Shown here piece after piece: positions 1-7,687 of a stretch of DNA of 10,029 bases; position 1 is the first letter of the stretch, and every line of letters begins with the position of its first letter. The stretch covers positions 1 to 10,029 of the forward strand of contig QNDJ01000030.1 of assembly GCA_003644825.1 (NCBI GenBank). The letters are read 5' to 3'. Source of the stretch: B21-G16 sp003644825 [NCBI: Candidatus Zhuqueibacterota bacterium] (GTDB lineage: Bacteria > SM23-31 > B21-G16). Position numbers and translations under genes: made by a program. The notes beneath the pieces are model-generated. The model ran no database searches. It was not told the DNA's origin and worked only from the letters and a program-made list of their open reading frames with translations.

Positions 1-795
1 AATAAAAAGATAAGAGCAGGAAAATTCAGGCTGAGTAAAAATCTTTCTAACTATTCAATTTTATTAATCCTCTGTAAAGGAAAACCAATTGATGAAAAGA
101 TTACTATACAGGAAGGATTGACATCACAAAAAATTTGCTCTATACTTAAGGACACCCTGGAAATTGATTCAACAAAATTCATTAGTCTTTTAACTGATAA
201 AGAATTTATAAATGAACTTGGAATTGATGCAGACAATCTTGAAGGATACCTTTTCCCTGAAACGTACTATTTTCCCTGTGGAATTAGCGAAAAAGAAATT
301 ATAAAGAAAATGGTGGGTGAATTTCACAAAGTTTTCAATGATTCTTTAAAAAAGAGAGCCAGAGAATTAAATTTTTCTGTTCATGAAATAGTTACCCTTG
401 CTTCAATAATTGAAGGTGAAGCGAAGATAGATGATGAAAGGAACAAAATATCGGCTGTTTTTCATAATCGTCTGAAAAGAAGGATGAGACTTCAGGCTGA
501 CCCTACAATTCAATATATTATTAAAGATGGACCGAGACGCCTTCTACTGAAGGACTTAAAAATTGAATCTCCCTATAATACTTATCTTCATAGAGGGCTT
601 CCACCGGGACCAATTTGTAATCCCGGGAAAAAATCGATAATTGCTGCTTTATATCCTTCTTGTGAGAACTATCTTTATTTTGTTGCTAAAGGGGATGGTT
701 CTCATATTTTTTCCCGAACAAAAAAGGAACATCTTAAAGCAAAAAGAAATCTGGACTTGCTGAGAAGACAGTTAAAATTCAAAAGAAAAAAATGA
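1..795 (+). CDS. mltG: MltG endolytic murein transglycosylase, 5'-truncated by the window edge
   Basis: MltG (YceG family) is an inner-membrane-anchored lytic transglycosylase that cuts nascent glycan strands within the chain and is thought to set their length. The reading frame is open from base 1, so the start codon, the membrane anchor and part of the N-terminal domain lie upstream. The first visible residues (IRAGKFRLS) and the ITIQEGLTSQKI segment match the LysM-like part of the family. The catalytic-domain signature LASIIEGEA follows, with the expected catalytic glutamate encoded at 412-414. Next come FHNRLKRRMRLQADPTIQY (about 457-516) and the C-terminal HRGLPPGPICNPG and YLYFVAKGDGSHIFS motifs. 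The TTG at 118 lies inside the conserved EGLT motif and is not the start. The stop overlaps the uvrD start by four bases. The C-terminus is a short Lys/Arg-rich tail. Family assignment is firm; activity is inferred from homology. Confidence 0.95.
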   Translation, partial: NKKIRAGKFRLSKNLSNYSILLILCKGKPIDEKITIQEGLTSQKICSILKDTLEIDSTKFISLLTDKEFINELGIDADNLEGYLFPETYYFPCGISEKEIIKKMVGEFHKVFNDSLKKRARELNFSVHEIVTLASIIEGEAKIDDERNKISAVFHNRLKRRMRLQADPTIQYIIKDGPRRLLLKDLKIESPYNTYLHRGLPPGPICNPGKKSIIAALYPSCENYLYFVAKGDGSHIFSRTKKEHLKAKRNLDLLRRQLKFKRKK

Positions 796-2975
796 AAAAA
801 TATAAAAAATCAACGGACTTGAGCTGGCTGGATGAACTGAATCAGGCTCAAAGAAAAGCTGTAACTGCGTATCAGGGACCTTCTCTGGTTATTGCAGGTG
901 CGGGTAGTGGTAAAACTAAAGTAATAATATATCGGATTGCATATCTTATAAAGGTTTGTAAAGTAACTTCTCAAAAAATTCTTGCTCTAACATTCACAAA
1001 TAAAGCGGCAAATGAGATGAAATCAAGGCTTGAAAATTTCCTTTCTTTGAGTGTTAAAGATATTTGGATGGGTACCTTTCATTCGATATTTGCAAAAATT
1101 TTGAGAATTGAAGGAAATAAACTTGGTTTTACAAGAAATTTTACCATCTATGATGAATCTGACCAGCATAGATTTATCAAAGAAATTATCGAATATTCAG
1201 GGCTGGTAAATAAAAATTATGACCCCGAAATTATTAAAAATATTATCTCGAAGTGTAAGAACAAACTTATATCACCGGATGAATATATTGAAAGTGCTGA
1301 AACCGATTTTGAAAAAGATATTGGAAAAATTTATAGCATTTATAATAATAAGCTGTGGAAAAACAATGCTCTGGATTTTGATGACCTTATTCTTAAACCC
1401 ATAGAGTTGTTCAGTAAATATAAGGATGTATTAAATAAGTATCAGAATAAATTCCATTACATTCTTGTTGATGAATATCAGGATACCAATAAAGCTCAAC
1501 ATAAATTACTGAAATTACTTGCAGAAAAAAACAGGAATATATGTGTTGTTGGCGATGATGACCAGGCTATATATAGCTGGCGGGGTGCAGAATTGAGCAA
1601 TATTATTGACTTTGAGAAAGATTATCCTGATGTGAAAATCTTCAAACTTGAACAAAATTACAGGTCTACAAAAAATATTCTTAACTTTGCTCAGGAAATA
1701 GTATGTAAGAATAAACTTAGAAGAGAAAAAAACTTATGGACTGAGAAAGAAGAAGGATGCAAAATCAACCTGGTAAGTTTATATTCTGATAAAGATGAGT
1801 CCAGATTTATTGTTGATAAAATAAAAGAAGAAATATTTAAAAACAAAAAAAAGTTAAGAGAAATATCCGTATTTTATAGAATAAACTCCCAGTCAAGAAC
1901 AATTGAAGAAAGACTGCAAAAAAACAATATTCCCTACATAATAGTTGGTGGTATTCGCTTCTACGAAAGAAAAGAGATAAAAGATATACTTGCTTATCTG
2001 AAAATTATTGCTAATCCAAGAGATGAAATAAGCCTGTTGAGAATTATTAATTATCCCCATAGAGGAATTGGTAAAGCAACTCTGGAAAAAGTAAAATCTT
2101 TTGCCCGGAAAAAAGGTATTGAGCTTTACAGGGCTCTTAAAAACTCTTCCAGGATCCAGAATTTAGACAAGAGAAAGAAAACCAATATTTTATCATTCTA
2201 CAAACTTATTGAAAAATACAGAGAATTAAAGGATAAACTTTCACTTACCGAATTAACAAGATGTTTACTTGATGAAACAGGGATTATTTCCCTGTTTAAG
2301 GAGGAGGGTTCCAGAGAATCTATTGAAAGAATCGAAAATATTATGGAATTTTTATCAGCAATATCCGAGTTTTCCCGAACATCCGAGAAACCAACACTTG
2401 AAAATTACCTTCAGGAAATTTCTCTCATTACAGATATAGATATGTGGAATGATGCCGAAGAGGCTGTTTCGTTAATGACATTACACAGTGCAAAAGGGCT
2501 CGAATTTCCTGTTGTTTTTATTGTTGGTGTGGAAGATAATTTAATACCCTATATTAAAAGATTAGAAAATGAAGAAGAACTTGAAGAAGAAAGAAGGCTT
2601 TTTTATGTAGGGTGTACCAGGGCTAAAGAAAAATTATATATAACCTATGCGAAAATAAGAAATAGATTCGGAAATGAAACTGTGAGTTTACCATCAAGAT
2701 TTCTTAATGATATAGATATGAACCTGGTTAACATAATAGAAATGGAAAGTTCCTCAAGGAATGATATAGAATATAGAAGAAAAAAAGAAATAACTGTTCC
2801 AAAAGCTGAAGAATCATTTGAAAAAGGACAACTTGTAAAACACCCAACTTTTGGTATAGGTGAAATTATCGAAAAGAGCGGTGAAGGTGAGGAACTACGA
2901 TTGCTTGTTACATTTGAGGGGAACATTACAAAGAAATTACTTGTTAAATATGCACGGTTAGAACTTTTACATTAA
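792..2975 (+). CDS. uvrD: UvrD/PcrA-type superfamily 1A 3'-5' DNA helicase
   Basis: This is an ATP-dependent 3'-5' DNA helicase of nucleotide-excision and mismatch repair that also clears protein roadblocks. Its 727 residues match the usual UvrD/PcrA length. All helicase motifs appear intact: Q motif LNQAQRKAV (about 16-24), Walker A AGAGSGKT (35-42), Ia ALTFTNKAANEM, Ib GTFHS (94-98), II DEYQD (227-231), III GDDDQAIYSWRG (254-265), IV QNYRST (288-293), V TLHSAKGLEF (563-572) and VI YVGCTRA (605-611). The 2B-domain segment GGIRFYERKEIKD separates UvrD/PcrA/Rep from RecB-like relatives. The C-terminal 50 residues (from about 676, GQLVKHPTFGIGEI) match the Tudor-like fold that binds RNA polymerase in UvrD and PcrA, which supports UvrD/PcrA over Rep. 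The ATG overlaps the mltG stop as ATGA and has no clear Shine-Dalgarno in its A-rich leader, so coupled translation is likely. Sequence alone does not decide whether to call it uvrD or pcrA. Confidence 0.96.
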   Translation: MKKYKKSTDLSWLDELNQAQRKAVTAYQGPSLVIAGAGSGKTKVIIYRIAYLIKVCKVTSQKILALTFTNKAANEMKSRLENFLSLSVKDIWMGTFHSIFAKILRIEGNKLGFTRNFTIYDESDQHRFIKEIIEYSGLVNKNYDPEIIKNIISKCKNKLISPDEYIESAETDFEKDIGKIYSIYNNKLWKNNALDFDDLILKPIELFSKYKDVLNKYQNKFHYILVDEYQDTNKAQHKLLKLLAEKNRNICVVGDDDQAIYSWRGAELSNIIDFEKDYPDVKIFKLEQNYRSTKNILNFAQEIVCKNKLRREKNLWTEKEEGCKINLVSLYSDKDESRFIVDKIKEEIFKNKKKLREISVFYRINSQSRTIEERLQKNNIPYIIVGGIRFYERKEIKDILAYLKIIANPRDEISLLRIINYPHRGIGKATLEKVKSFARKKGIELYRALKNSSRIQNLDKRKKTNILSFYKLIEKYRELKDKLSLTELTRCLLDETGIISLFKEEGSRESIERIENIMEFLSAISEFSRTSEKPTLENYLQEISLITDIDMWNDAEEAVSLMTLHSAKGLEFPVVFIVGVEDNLIPYIKRLENEEELEEERRLFYVGCTRAKEKLYITYAKIRNRFGNETVSLPSRFLNDIDMNLVNIIEMESSSRNDIEYRRKKEITVPKAEESFEKGQLVKHPTFGIGEIIEKSGEGEELRLLVTFEGNITKKLLVKYARLELLH

Positions 2976-2995
2976 ACTTTCAATGGAAGAAATTT

Positions 2996-3000
2996 GAGGA
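2996..3000 (+). promoter_or_regulatory. Ribosome-binding site GAGGA for the TPR gene
   Basis: GAGGA lies seven bases before the TTG at 3008, in the 32-base gap between uvrD and the TPR gene. It is the clearest Shine-Dalgarno in the window. It decides in favour of the TTG start, which also yields a complete signal peptide beginning Met-Lys-Lys. Confidence 0.75.
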
Positions 3001-3007
3001 AATCAAA

Positions 3008-6000
3008 TTGAAGAAATACCTGATAATTTTGTCGATTTTTCTTTTCTGGGTTAATTCAGCATATTCCCAGAAGTTAAGTGAAATTAATGAATATGCTCAT
3101 GCACTGAAATTGTTTGACAATAAATATTATGAAGCAGCAATTGCCCAGTTCAGGCAGTTTATTATTGACCATCCTGAGAGTCCGAAAGCTGGTGGTGCTC
3201 AGTTCAAAATAGGTGAATCTTTCTTTCTTACAGGCAATTATGAATCCGCCTTTCAAGAACTTGAAAAATTTACAATAAAGTATTATAATTCTCCAGAAAT
3301 TGAAAAAGGGTGGTTATTAAAAGCTGAAGCTCTTGAAAAGCTCGGAAAACTACAAAAGGCAGCGGAGGTTTATATCCTTGGTTCTCATTTTTTATTCGAA
3401 AAAGATAACCCCGCTTCAGAATGTCTATTGAGAGGTGGTAAAATATATTATAAACTGGGAAATACCGAAAAAGCTAAAGAATGCTTTAACTCAATTATAC
3501 TTAATTATCGAGCAAGTAAAAATTATCTACAGGCTAAACTGGAACTCGGAAAAATATTCTGCGAAGAGAAAAAATTTAAAGATTGCATAAAAATTACCGG
3601 TGAAGTAATAAAATTTGCTTCTGATGATAATCTTCTCTGTAATGCTCTTTTATTAAGAGGTGAAGCTTATCTTTCAATAGATAATCTTAAAAATGCAGCC
3701 AGAGACTTTCAACAGATATTAAGAACAAGAAAAATTTCACCTGATATTTCTTATAAAGCATTCCTTGGAGTTGCGAAGATTTACTTAAAAAAAGGTGAGC
3801 CTGACAATGCAATAACATATATAAATAGTTATCTCAAAGCAAGAAATGTTCCTGATTTTATAAGAGGAAAATCTTTAGTTGAACTTGGTAATATCCATTT
3901 ATCTCTGGGAAATTACAAAAATTCGGAAAGAAGTTACCTCAGAGCATTTAAATATCTTAAGGAAAAAGACGTATCTATAAAAACCCATTTTAATCTTGGA
4001 ATTTCATTCAAAAACAATAACAAAATAGACGAAGCATCTAATCAATTTAAGAAAATTCTAACAAAAGTTGAAAATGATTCCCTGTCAAAATTTCCCGCAA
4101 AGGTTTTGATAGAACTGTTAAAACTTTCCATTCTTAAAAAAGATTTAAGAAAAGCAAATAATTTTCTCGACAATATTTATAAATATGAAAACAGGTTAAC
4201 TCCTGAAATGTGGATGGACATAGTAAAATCTTTTGAAAACGCTGGATATTATTCTAATGCCTCAAACGTGTTGGAAAAGGCTATTAAAAAGTTTTCAAGA
4301 AAGAGAATTATAGATGAACTTATCTTTTACAAAGGTAAACTATATGAAGAAGCAAAACAATATGATAAAGCTCTGGAAACATATAAAATTTTAATAAAAG
4401 ATTTTCCTGGTGATACACCAGCAGAAAAGGCAAAAACAAGGTTAGATTATATAAACAGGATATATTCTTTTAAAACAGAAAATGAAAAATTTGATGAAGA
4501 AGTAAGAATCAGAAGGAAACTTATTGCGTTAATTGGTAAGCCTGATGAACTCGAAAACATAACACTCCAGCTGGGAAAATTTTATATTGATTTCAGGAGG
4601 GATTACCAAAAAGCAATAGAAGAATGTAAACAGATTTTTCCTGCTTCTAAGTCAAGGAAAATTAAGGAAGAATCTAATAGAATTCTCGCAGAATCTTATG
4701 ACAATTTAGCTTCAATTTCCCTGATAAATGGTGATTCATCTCTTGCATACTCTCTTTATGATTCTGCTCTCTTTTATTATCATACTTATATTAATTCATT
4801 TCCTGTGTCAAAATTTCGAGAAAAAGCAATAATAAGGACTGCAGAAATTGGAATCATTCAGGCTAAAGCAGCTGGGAAAGGAATATCTGAAATAGAAAAT
4901 GTATGGAATACTCTTTTAGAGGACCCTGGATTTAAATCGAAGGATTATGTGTTAATGAAATTAGGTAATCTTTACTTCAGGAAAGGGAATTTATCAAAAA
5001 GCTTTGAAAAATATAAAGGATTAATTAAGAAATATAAAGATAGCCAGTATGTTGATGAATGTATTTTTAAGATAGGCTTCATTAACTACAATGATGGTAG
5101 ATATGATGAAGCTGAAAACTACTTTCGGAATTATATAAGAAGATATCCACAGGGATTTTACTCTCCTCAGGTAAGGTATTACCTTGCCAGAACTCTATTG
5201 AAAAAAGGAAAAGCTGAAGAATCCAAAATTATACTTGAAGAATTGATTTCTGATTTTTACTATTCTGTGTATTCAGATAGTGCTTCATTATGGGTAGGAG
5301 AATCTTATTTTAAACAGGGTGAGTTCAAAAAAGCATTGGAGAGATTTATGGAGTTTAAGCAAAAAGTTCTTCCTGATTCAAAATTAATAGGAAATGAAAC
5401 TAATTATATAGCCGGTATACCCACCCGGCTTTTTCTTGAAATTGGTATATTGTATGATTCTCTTGGTGAATACAAAAATTCCATAAATGAGCTCAATACT
5501 TTTATAAACCTGGAAAAAGAGAACTCTGAAAAAGAAAAAGGTATTATAGAACTTGCTAATGTTCTTTATAAAGCTGGAGAGAAAGAAAAAGCCCTTGAAT
5601 ATTTTAAAAGAATCAGAACTACTTCTCTGAATGAAGAATATAGAAACGAGGCGGAAAAAAAGATTGCAAATATATATTTCGAGCTCGGAAAATTCAATAC
5701 TGCTCTCAAAGCCTATGAAAACCTTATAAAAAAAAGTACATCCCTGGATGATAGGATGATATTCACTGCCCAGAAAATAGTCTGTTTATATAAGAGTGGA
5801 AACATTATCAGTGGTGATAGGGGAGTCAGGAAATTTGAAAGGGAATTTGCAAACGGTAATAAAAAGATATTCTATGAAGAATCAGCCAGGTTCAGGCTTG
5901 AAAATGGAAAGGCAAAGTTAAAAAAAAACAACCCGAGAAGAGCCCTTGTTGCTTTTCGAGAAGTTGTTACAAAATGGAAGAACTCAAAAGCCGCTGTTGA

Positions 6001-6715
6001 GGCAGAATATCTGAAAGGACTGGTACTCTATCAATTAAACGAATTTGATGAAGCCATAAATACACTGGAGTCTTACCCGAAGAAATTCCCAAGAAGCCCT
6101 TTTCTTGGTCAGGTCTATAACACACTCGGGAAAATCTATTCCTCTTTTAACAGACATGTGTATGCTTATATGGCTCTTAAAAAAGCGGCGGAGGATTCCC
6201 TTCTTGGTAGAAATAGATTAATACTGAAAAATTATATTACAAGTTGTTTAAATGCCGGTTATTATGATGAAAGAATGAAAGCTATCAGGAAATATTTAAA
6301 ACTTTTTCCGGATGCAGATGATTTTTTTCAGAAGAAGATTGACCTTGGTATCACTTATTACCTTGCCGGAGAATATGAAGAGGGAATAAAATATTTGAGA
6401 AGTCTTCTACCTCAGGCTAACTCACGAGAAGAAGTGGAGATCCAGTTCTATATAGGAGAATGCTACTTTGATAGTAAAATGTTTGCAAAAGCCCTGGCAG
6501 AATACCTGAAAATAAGGTTTTACGAAAAGAATCTCGATGAACAATACAGAGTAACTACCCTGGAAAGAATTGCAAGATGTTATGAACAACTGAAGAAATT
6601 TGATAAAGCATTAAGGTTTTACCGGGAAATTGTCAGGTTTGAAAGCCCGAACACCGTGTTTGGCAGAGAAGCTAATAAAAGAATAAAAATAATTCAAGAA
6701 TTAATTAAGAAATGA
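3008..6715 (+). CDS. Giant exported tetratricopeptide-repeat (TPR) protein, probable periplasmic or outer-membrane scaffold
   Basis: Function is unknown. The 1235-residue product starts at TTG behind a good GAGGA site. It opens with a typical Sec signal peptide: KK at residues 2-3, a hydrophobic core at about 5-15, and probable cleavage after AYS (residues 18-20). No lipobox cysteine is present. Almost all the rest is helical TPR/Sel1-like repeat. By eye I count about 25 units, for example those containing FIIDHPESPKAGGAQFKIGESF, YYKLGNTEKAKECF, GRYDEAENYF, GEFKKALERF, LGKFNTALKAYENL and KKFDKALRFYREI. The first units resemble the BamD/YbgF (CpoB) repeat type, where spacers such as HPxSPxA separate helices. 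Residues about 480-620 are more degenerate. No enzymatic domain, transmembrane helix after the signal, or porin-like C-terminus is seen. The stop overlaps the nadC start as ATGA. The likely role is protein-protein scaffolding in the envelope (inference). The repeats make homology-based naming unreliable. Confidence 0.9.
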   Translation: MKKYLIILSIFLFWVNSAYSQKLSEINEYAHALKLFDNKYYEAAIAQFRQFIIDHPESPKAGGAQFKIGESFFLTGNYESAFQELEKFTIKYYNSPEIEKGWLLKAEALEKLGKLQKAAEVYILGSHFLFEKDNPASECLLRGGKIYYKLGNTEKAKECFNSIILNYRASKNYLQAKLELGKIFCEEKKFKDCIKITGEVIKFASDDNLLCNALLLRGEAYLSIDNLKNAARDFQQILRTRKISPDISYKAFLGVAKIYLKKGEPDNAITYINSYLKARNVPDFIRGKSLVELGNIHLSLGNYKNSERSYLRAFKYLKEKDVSIKTHFNLGISFKNNNKIDEASNQFKKILTKVENDSLSKFPAKVLIELLKLSILKKDLRKANNFLDNIYKYENRLTPEMWMDIVKSFENAGYYSNASNVLEKAIKKFSRKRIIDELIFYKGKLYEEAKQYDKALETYKILIKDFPGDTPAEKAKTRLDYINRIYSFKTENEKFDEEVRIRRKLIALIGKPDELENITLQLGKFYIDFRRDYQKAIEECKQIFPASKSRKIKEESNRILAESYDNLASISLINGDSSLAYSLYDSALFYYHTYINSFPVSKFREKAIIRTAEIGIIQAKAAGKGISEIENVWNTLLEDPGFKSKDYVLMKLGNLYFRKGNLSKSFEKYKGLIKKYKDSQYVDECIFKIGFINYNDGRYDEAENYFRNYIRRYPQGFYSPQVRYYLARTLLKKGKAEESKIILEELISDFYYSVYSDSASLWVGESYFKQGEFKKALERFMEFKQKVLPDSKLIGNETNYIAGIPTRLFLEIGILYDSLGEYKNSINELNTFINLEKENSEKEKGIIELANVLYKAGEKEKALEYFKRIRTTSLNEEYRNEAEKKIANIYFELGKFNTALKAYENLIKKSTSLDDRMIFTAQKIVCLYKSGNIISGDRGVRKFEREFANGNKKIFYEESARFRLENGKAKLKKNNPRRALVAFREVVTKWKNSKAAVEAEYLKGLVLYQLNEFDEAINTLESYPKKFPRSPFLGQVYNTLGKIYSSFNRHVYAYMALKKAAEDSLLGRNRLILKNYITSCLNAGYYDERMKAIRKYLKLFPDADDFFQKKIDLGITYYLAGEYEEGIKYLRSLLPQANSREEVEIQFYIGECYFDSKMFAKALAEYLKIRFYEKNLDEQYRVTTLERIARCYEQLKKFDKALRFYREIVRFESPNTVFGREANKRIKIIQELIKK

Positions 6716-7569
6716 TTGATCTTAACCAGTACAGAGAAAAGATTGATGAAATAATTGAAAAAGCTCTTGAGGAAGATATTGGTAAAGAAGATGTAACAAC
6801 CAGAGCAATATTCAAAAGTAAAAAAATAGCCCAGGCCACTGTATTTTCAAAGGAGAACGGGATTCTTGCAGGTATACCGATTTTACAGAGTGTTTTCAGG
6901 AAAGTTGACCCTGAATTAACAATTAATCCAGAACTTCAGGATGGTGGAAAAATAAAAAAGGATTCAAAAATAGTTTCCATAACTGGAAATATTGTATCCA
7001 TATTGAAAGGGGAAAGAACTGCCTTAAATTTTCTTGGAAGATTATCCGGAATAGCTACTTTAACCTATAAATTTTGCAGAAAGGTTAGAAAATATAATGT
7101 CGAAATACTGGATACAAGGAAAACAACTCCGAATATGAGAATCCTTGAGAAATACGCTGTTACCTGCGGTGGTGGTAAAAATCACAGACTGGGATTATAT
7201 GATATGTTTTTAATTAAGGAAAACCATATTGTTGGGGCTGGAAATATAAAAAGAGCTTTGAGAATGTGTGAAGAGTATAATAAAAATGATAACAAAAACT
7301 TAAAAATAGAAATAGAAGTAAAAAACTTAAGGGAACTTGAAGAAGCATTACAGGAAAAAGCAGAATGGATTATGCTTGACAATATGAATCCTGAGGATAT
7401 GAAAAAAGCAGTTTCAATTACAGACCATAGAGCTAAACTTGAGGCTTCTGGAAGGGTTAAGTTGAATAATATTGAGAAAATTGCGGAAACCGGAGTAGAC
7501 TTTATTTCTATAGGTTGTATTACCCATTCTGCTAAATCAATTGATTTCAGTTTGTTAATTACTTCATAA
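6712..7569 (+). CDS. nadC: Nicotinate-nucleotide pyrophosphorylase (carboxylating), quinolinate phosphoribosyltransferase
   Basis: NadC converts quinolinate and PRPP to nicotinate mononucleotide, CO2 and pyrophosphate, the step of de novo NAD synthesis after NadB and NadA. The 285-residue length is normal for this cytosolic enzyme. N-terminal EEDIGKEDVTTRA (about 20-32) and GERTALNFLGRLSG are classic for the family. The active-site residues expected from characterised enzymes are all visible: Arg136-Lys137 in DTRKTTPNMR, His158-Arg159 in GGGKNHRLGL, Lys169 in LIKENH, Glu202 in IEIEV and Asp223 in IMLDN. Near the C-terminus, LEASGRV and GVDFISIGCITHS stand where most relatives have LEASGG and GALTHS, conservative changes that should keep the phosphate-binding turn. 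The ATG overlaps the TPR stop by four bases and has no strong Shine-Dalgarno, so coupling is likely. Neither nadA nor nadB is in view. Confidence 0.96.
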   Translation: MIDLNQYREKIDEIIEKALEEDIGKEDVTTRAIFKSKKIAQATVFSKENGILAGIPILQSVFRKVDPELTINPELQDGGKIKKDSKIVSITGNIVSILKGERTALNFLGRLSGIATLTYKFCRKVRKYNVEILDTRKTTPNMRILEKYAVTCGGGKNHRLGLYDMFLIKENHIVGAGNIKRALRMCEEYNKNDNKNLKIEIEVKNLRELEEALQEKAEWIMLDNMNPEDMKKAVSITDHRAKLEASGRVKLNNIEKIAETGVDFISIGCITHSAKSIDFSLLITS

Positions 7570-7622
7570 GTAACTGATAGCTGGAATTACAAAAATCTGT
7601 ATCTTTAGTCAATAAGCTCAAA

Positions 7623-7642
7623 TTACCACCCGCCAATGGTAA
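7623..7642 (+). repeat. Small inverted repeat, 6-bp stem
   Basis: TTACCA (7623-7628) pairs with TGGTAA (7637-7642) around an eight-base C-rich loop. Two more pairs are possible if one A is bulged, but these would compete for two bases of the next hairpin. The stem is short and could occur by chance. Confidence 0.35.
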
Positions 7643-7643
7643 A

Positions 7644-7668
7644 TTACTCTTCCTCAATAGAAGAGTAA
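7644..7668 (+). repeat. Inverted repeat, perfect 9-bp stem, possible leader hairpin
   Basis: TTACTCTTC (7644-7652) is perfectly complementary to GAAGAGTAA (7660-7668), with a seven-base loop CTCAATA. Only A residues follow, so this is not a standard rho-independent terminator. It ends 19 bases before the radical SAM start, and its right arm contains GAAGAG, the only Shine-Dalgarno-like element nearby. A role in translation control or RNA stability is possible but unproven. Confidence 0.55.
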
Positions 7669-7687
7669 AAATGTGTAGAAAATTATT

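Larger units (their letters stand above)
7570..7687 (+). other. Intergenic region between nadC and the radical SAM gene
   Basis: This 118-base gap is the only sizeable one in the window. It holds two adjacent inverted repeats (7623-7642 and 7644-7668) and no T-tract after them, so an intrinsic terminator is not supported. No convincing sigma-70 -35/-10 pair is seen. TATCTTTA at 7600-7607 is one base off the Bacteroidota -7 consensus (TAnnTTTG) but lacks a TTG at the right distance, so it is weak. A promoter for the downstream gene could still lie here. Confidence 0.5.

Noticed and set aside
118-120. TTG as start of a 225-residue mltG gene
   Set aside because: The same frame is open back to base 1 and encodes family-typical MltG residues there. 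The TTG encodes Leu within the conserved EGLT motif, so the gene simply begins outside the window.
2645-2926. 93-codon minus-strand frame inside uvrD
   Set aside because: It lies wholly within the conserved 3' part of uvrD, on the opposite strand, and its low-complexity Ser/Phe/Ile-rich product has no recognisable domain.
5920-5928. Run of nine A residues in the TPR gene as a possible programmed frameshift or slippage site
   Set aside because: The TPR frame continues with normal repeats on both sides and no alternative frame of interest opens. Such A runs are expected in AT-rich, Lys-rich genes.
7644-7670. Intrinsic terminator after nadC
   Set aside because: The 9-bp stem is AT-rich and is followed by A residues rather than a T-tract on the + strand, so it does not meet terminator criteria.
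7570-7687. Riboswitch or small RNA in the nadC-radical SAM gap, for example a cobalamin or NAD sensor
   Set aside because: The gap is only 118 bases and shows no B12-box-like conserved core; two small hairpins alone do not support a known riboswitch class.
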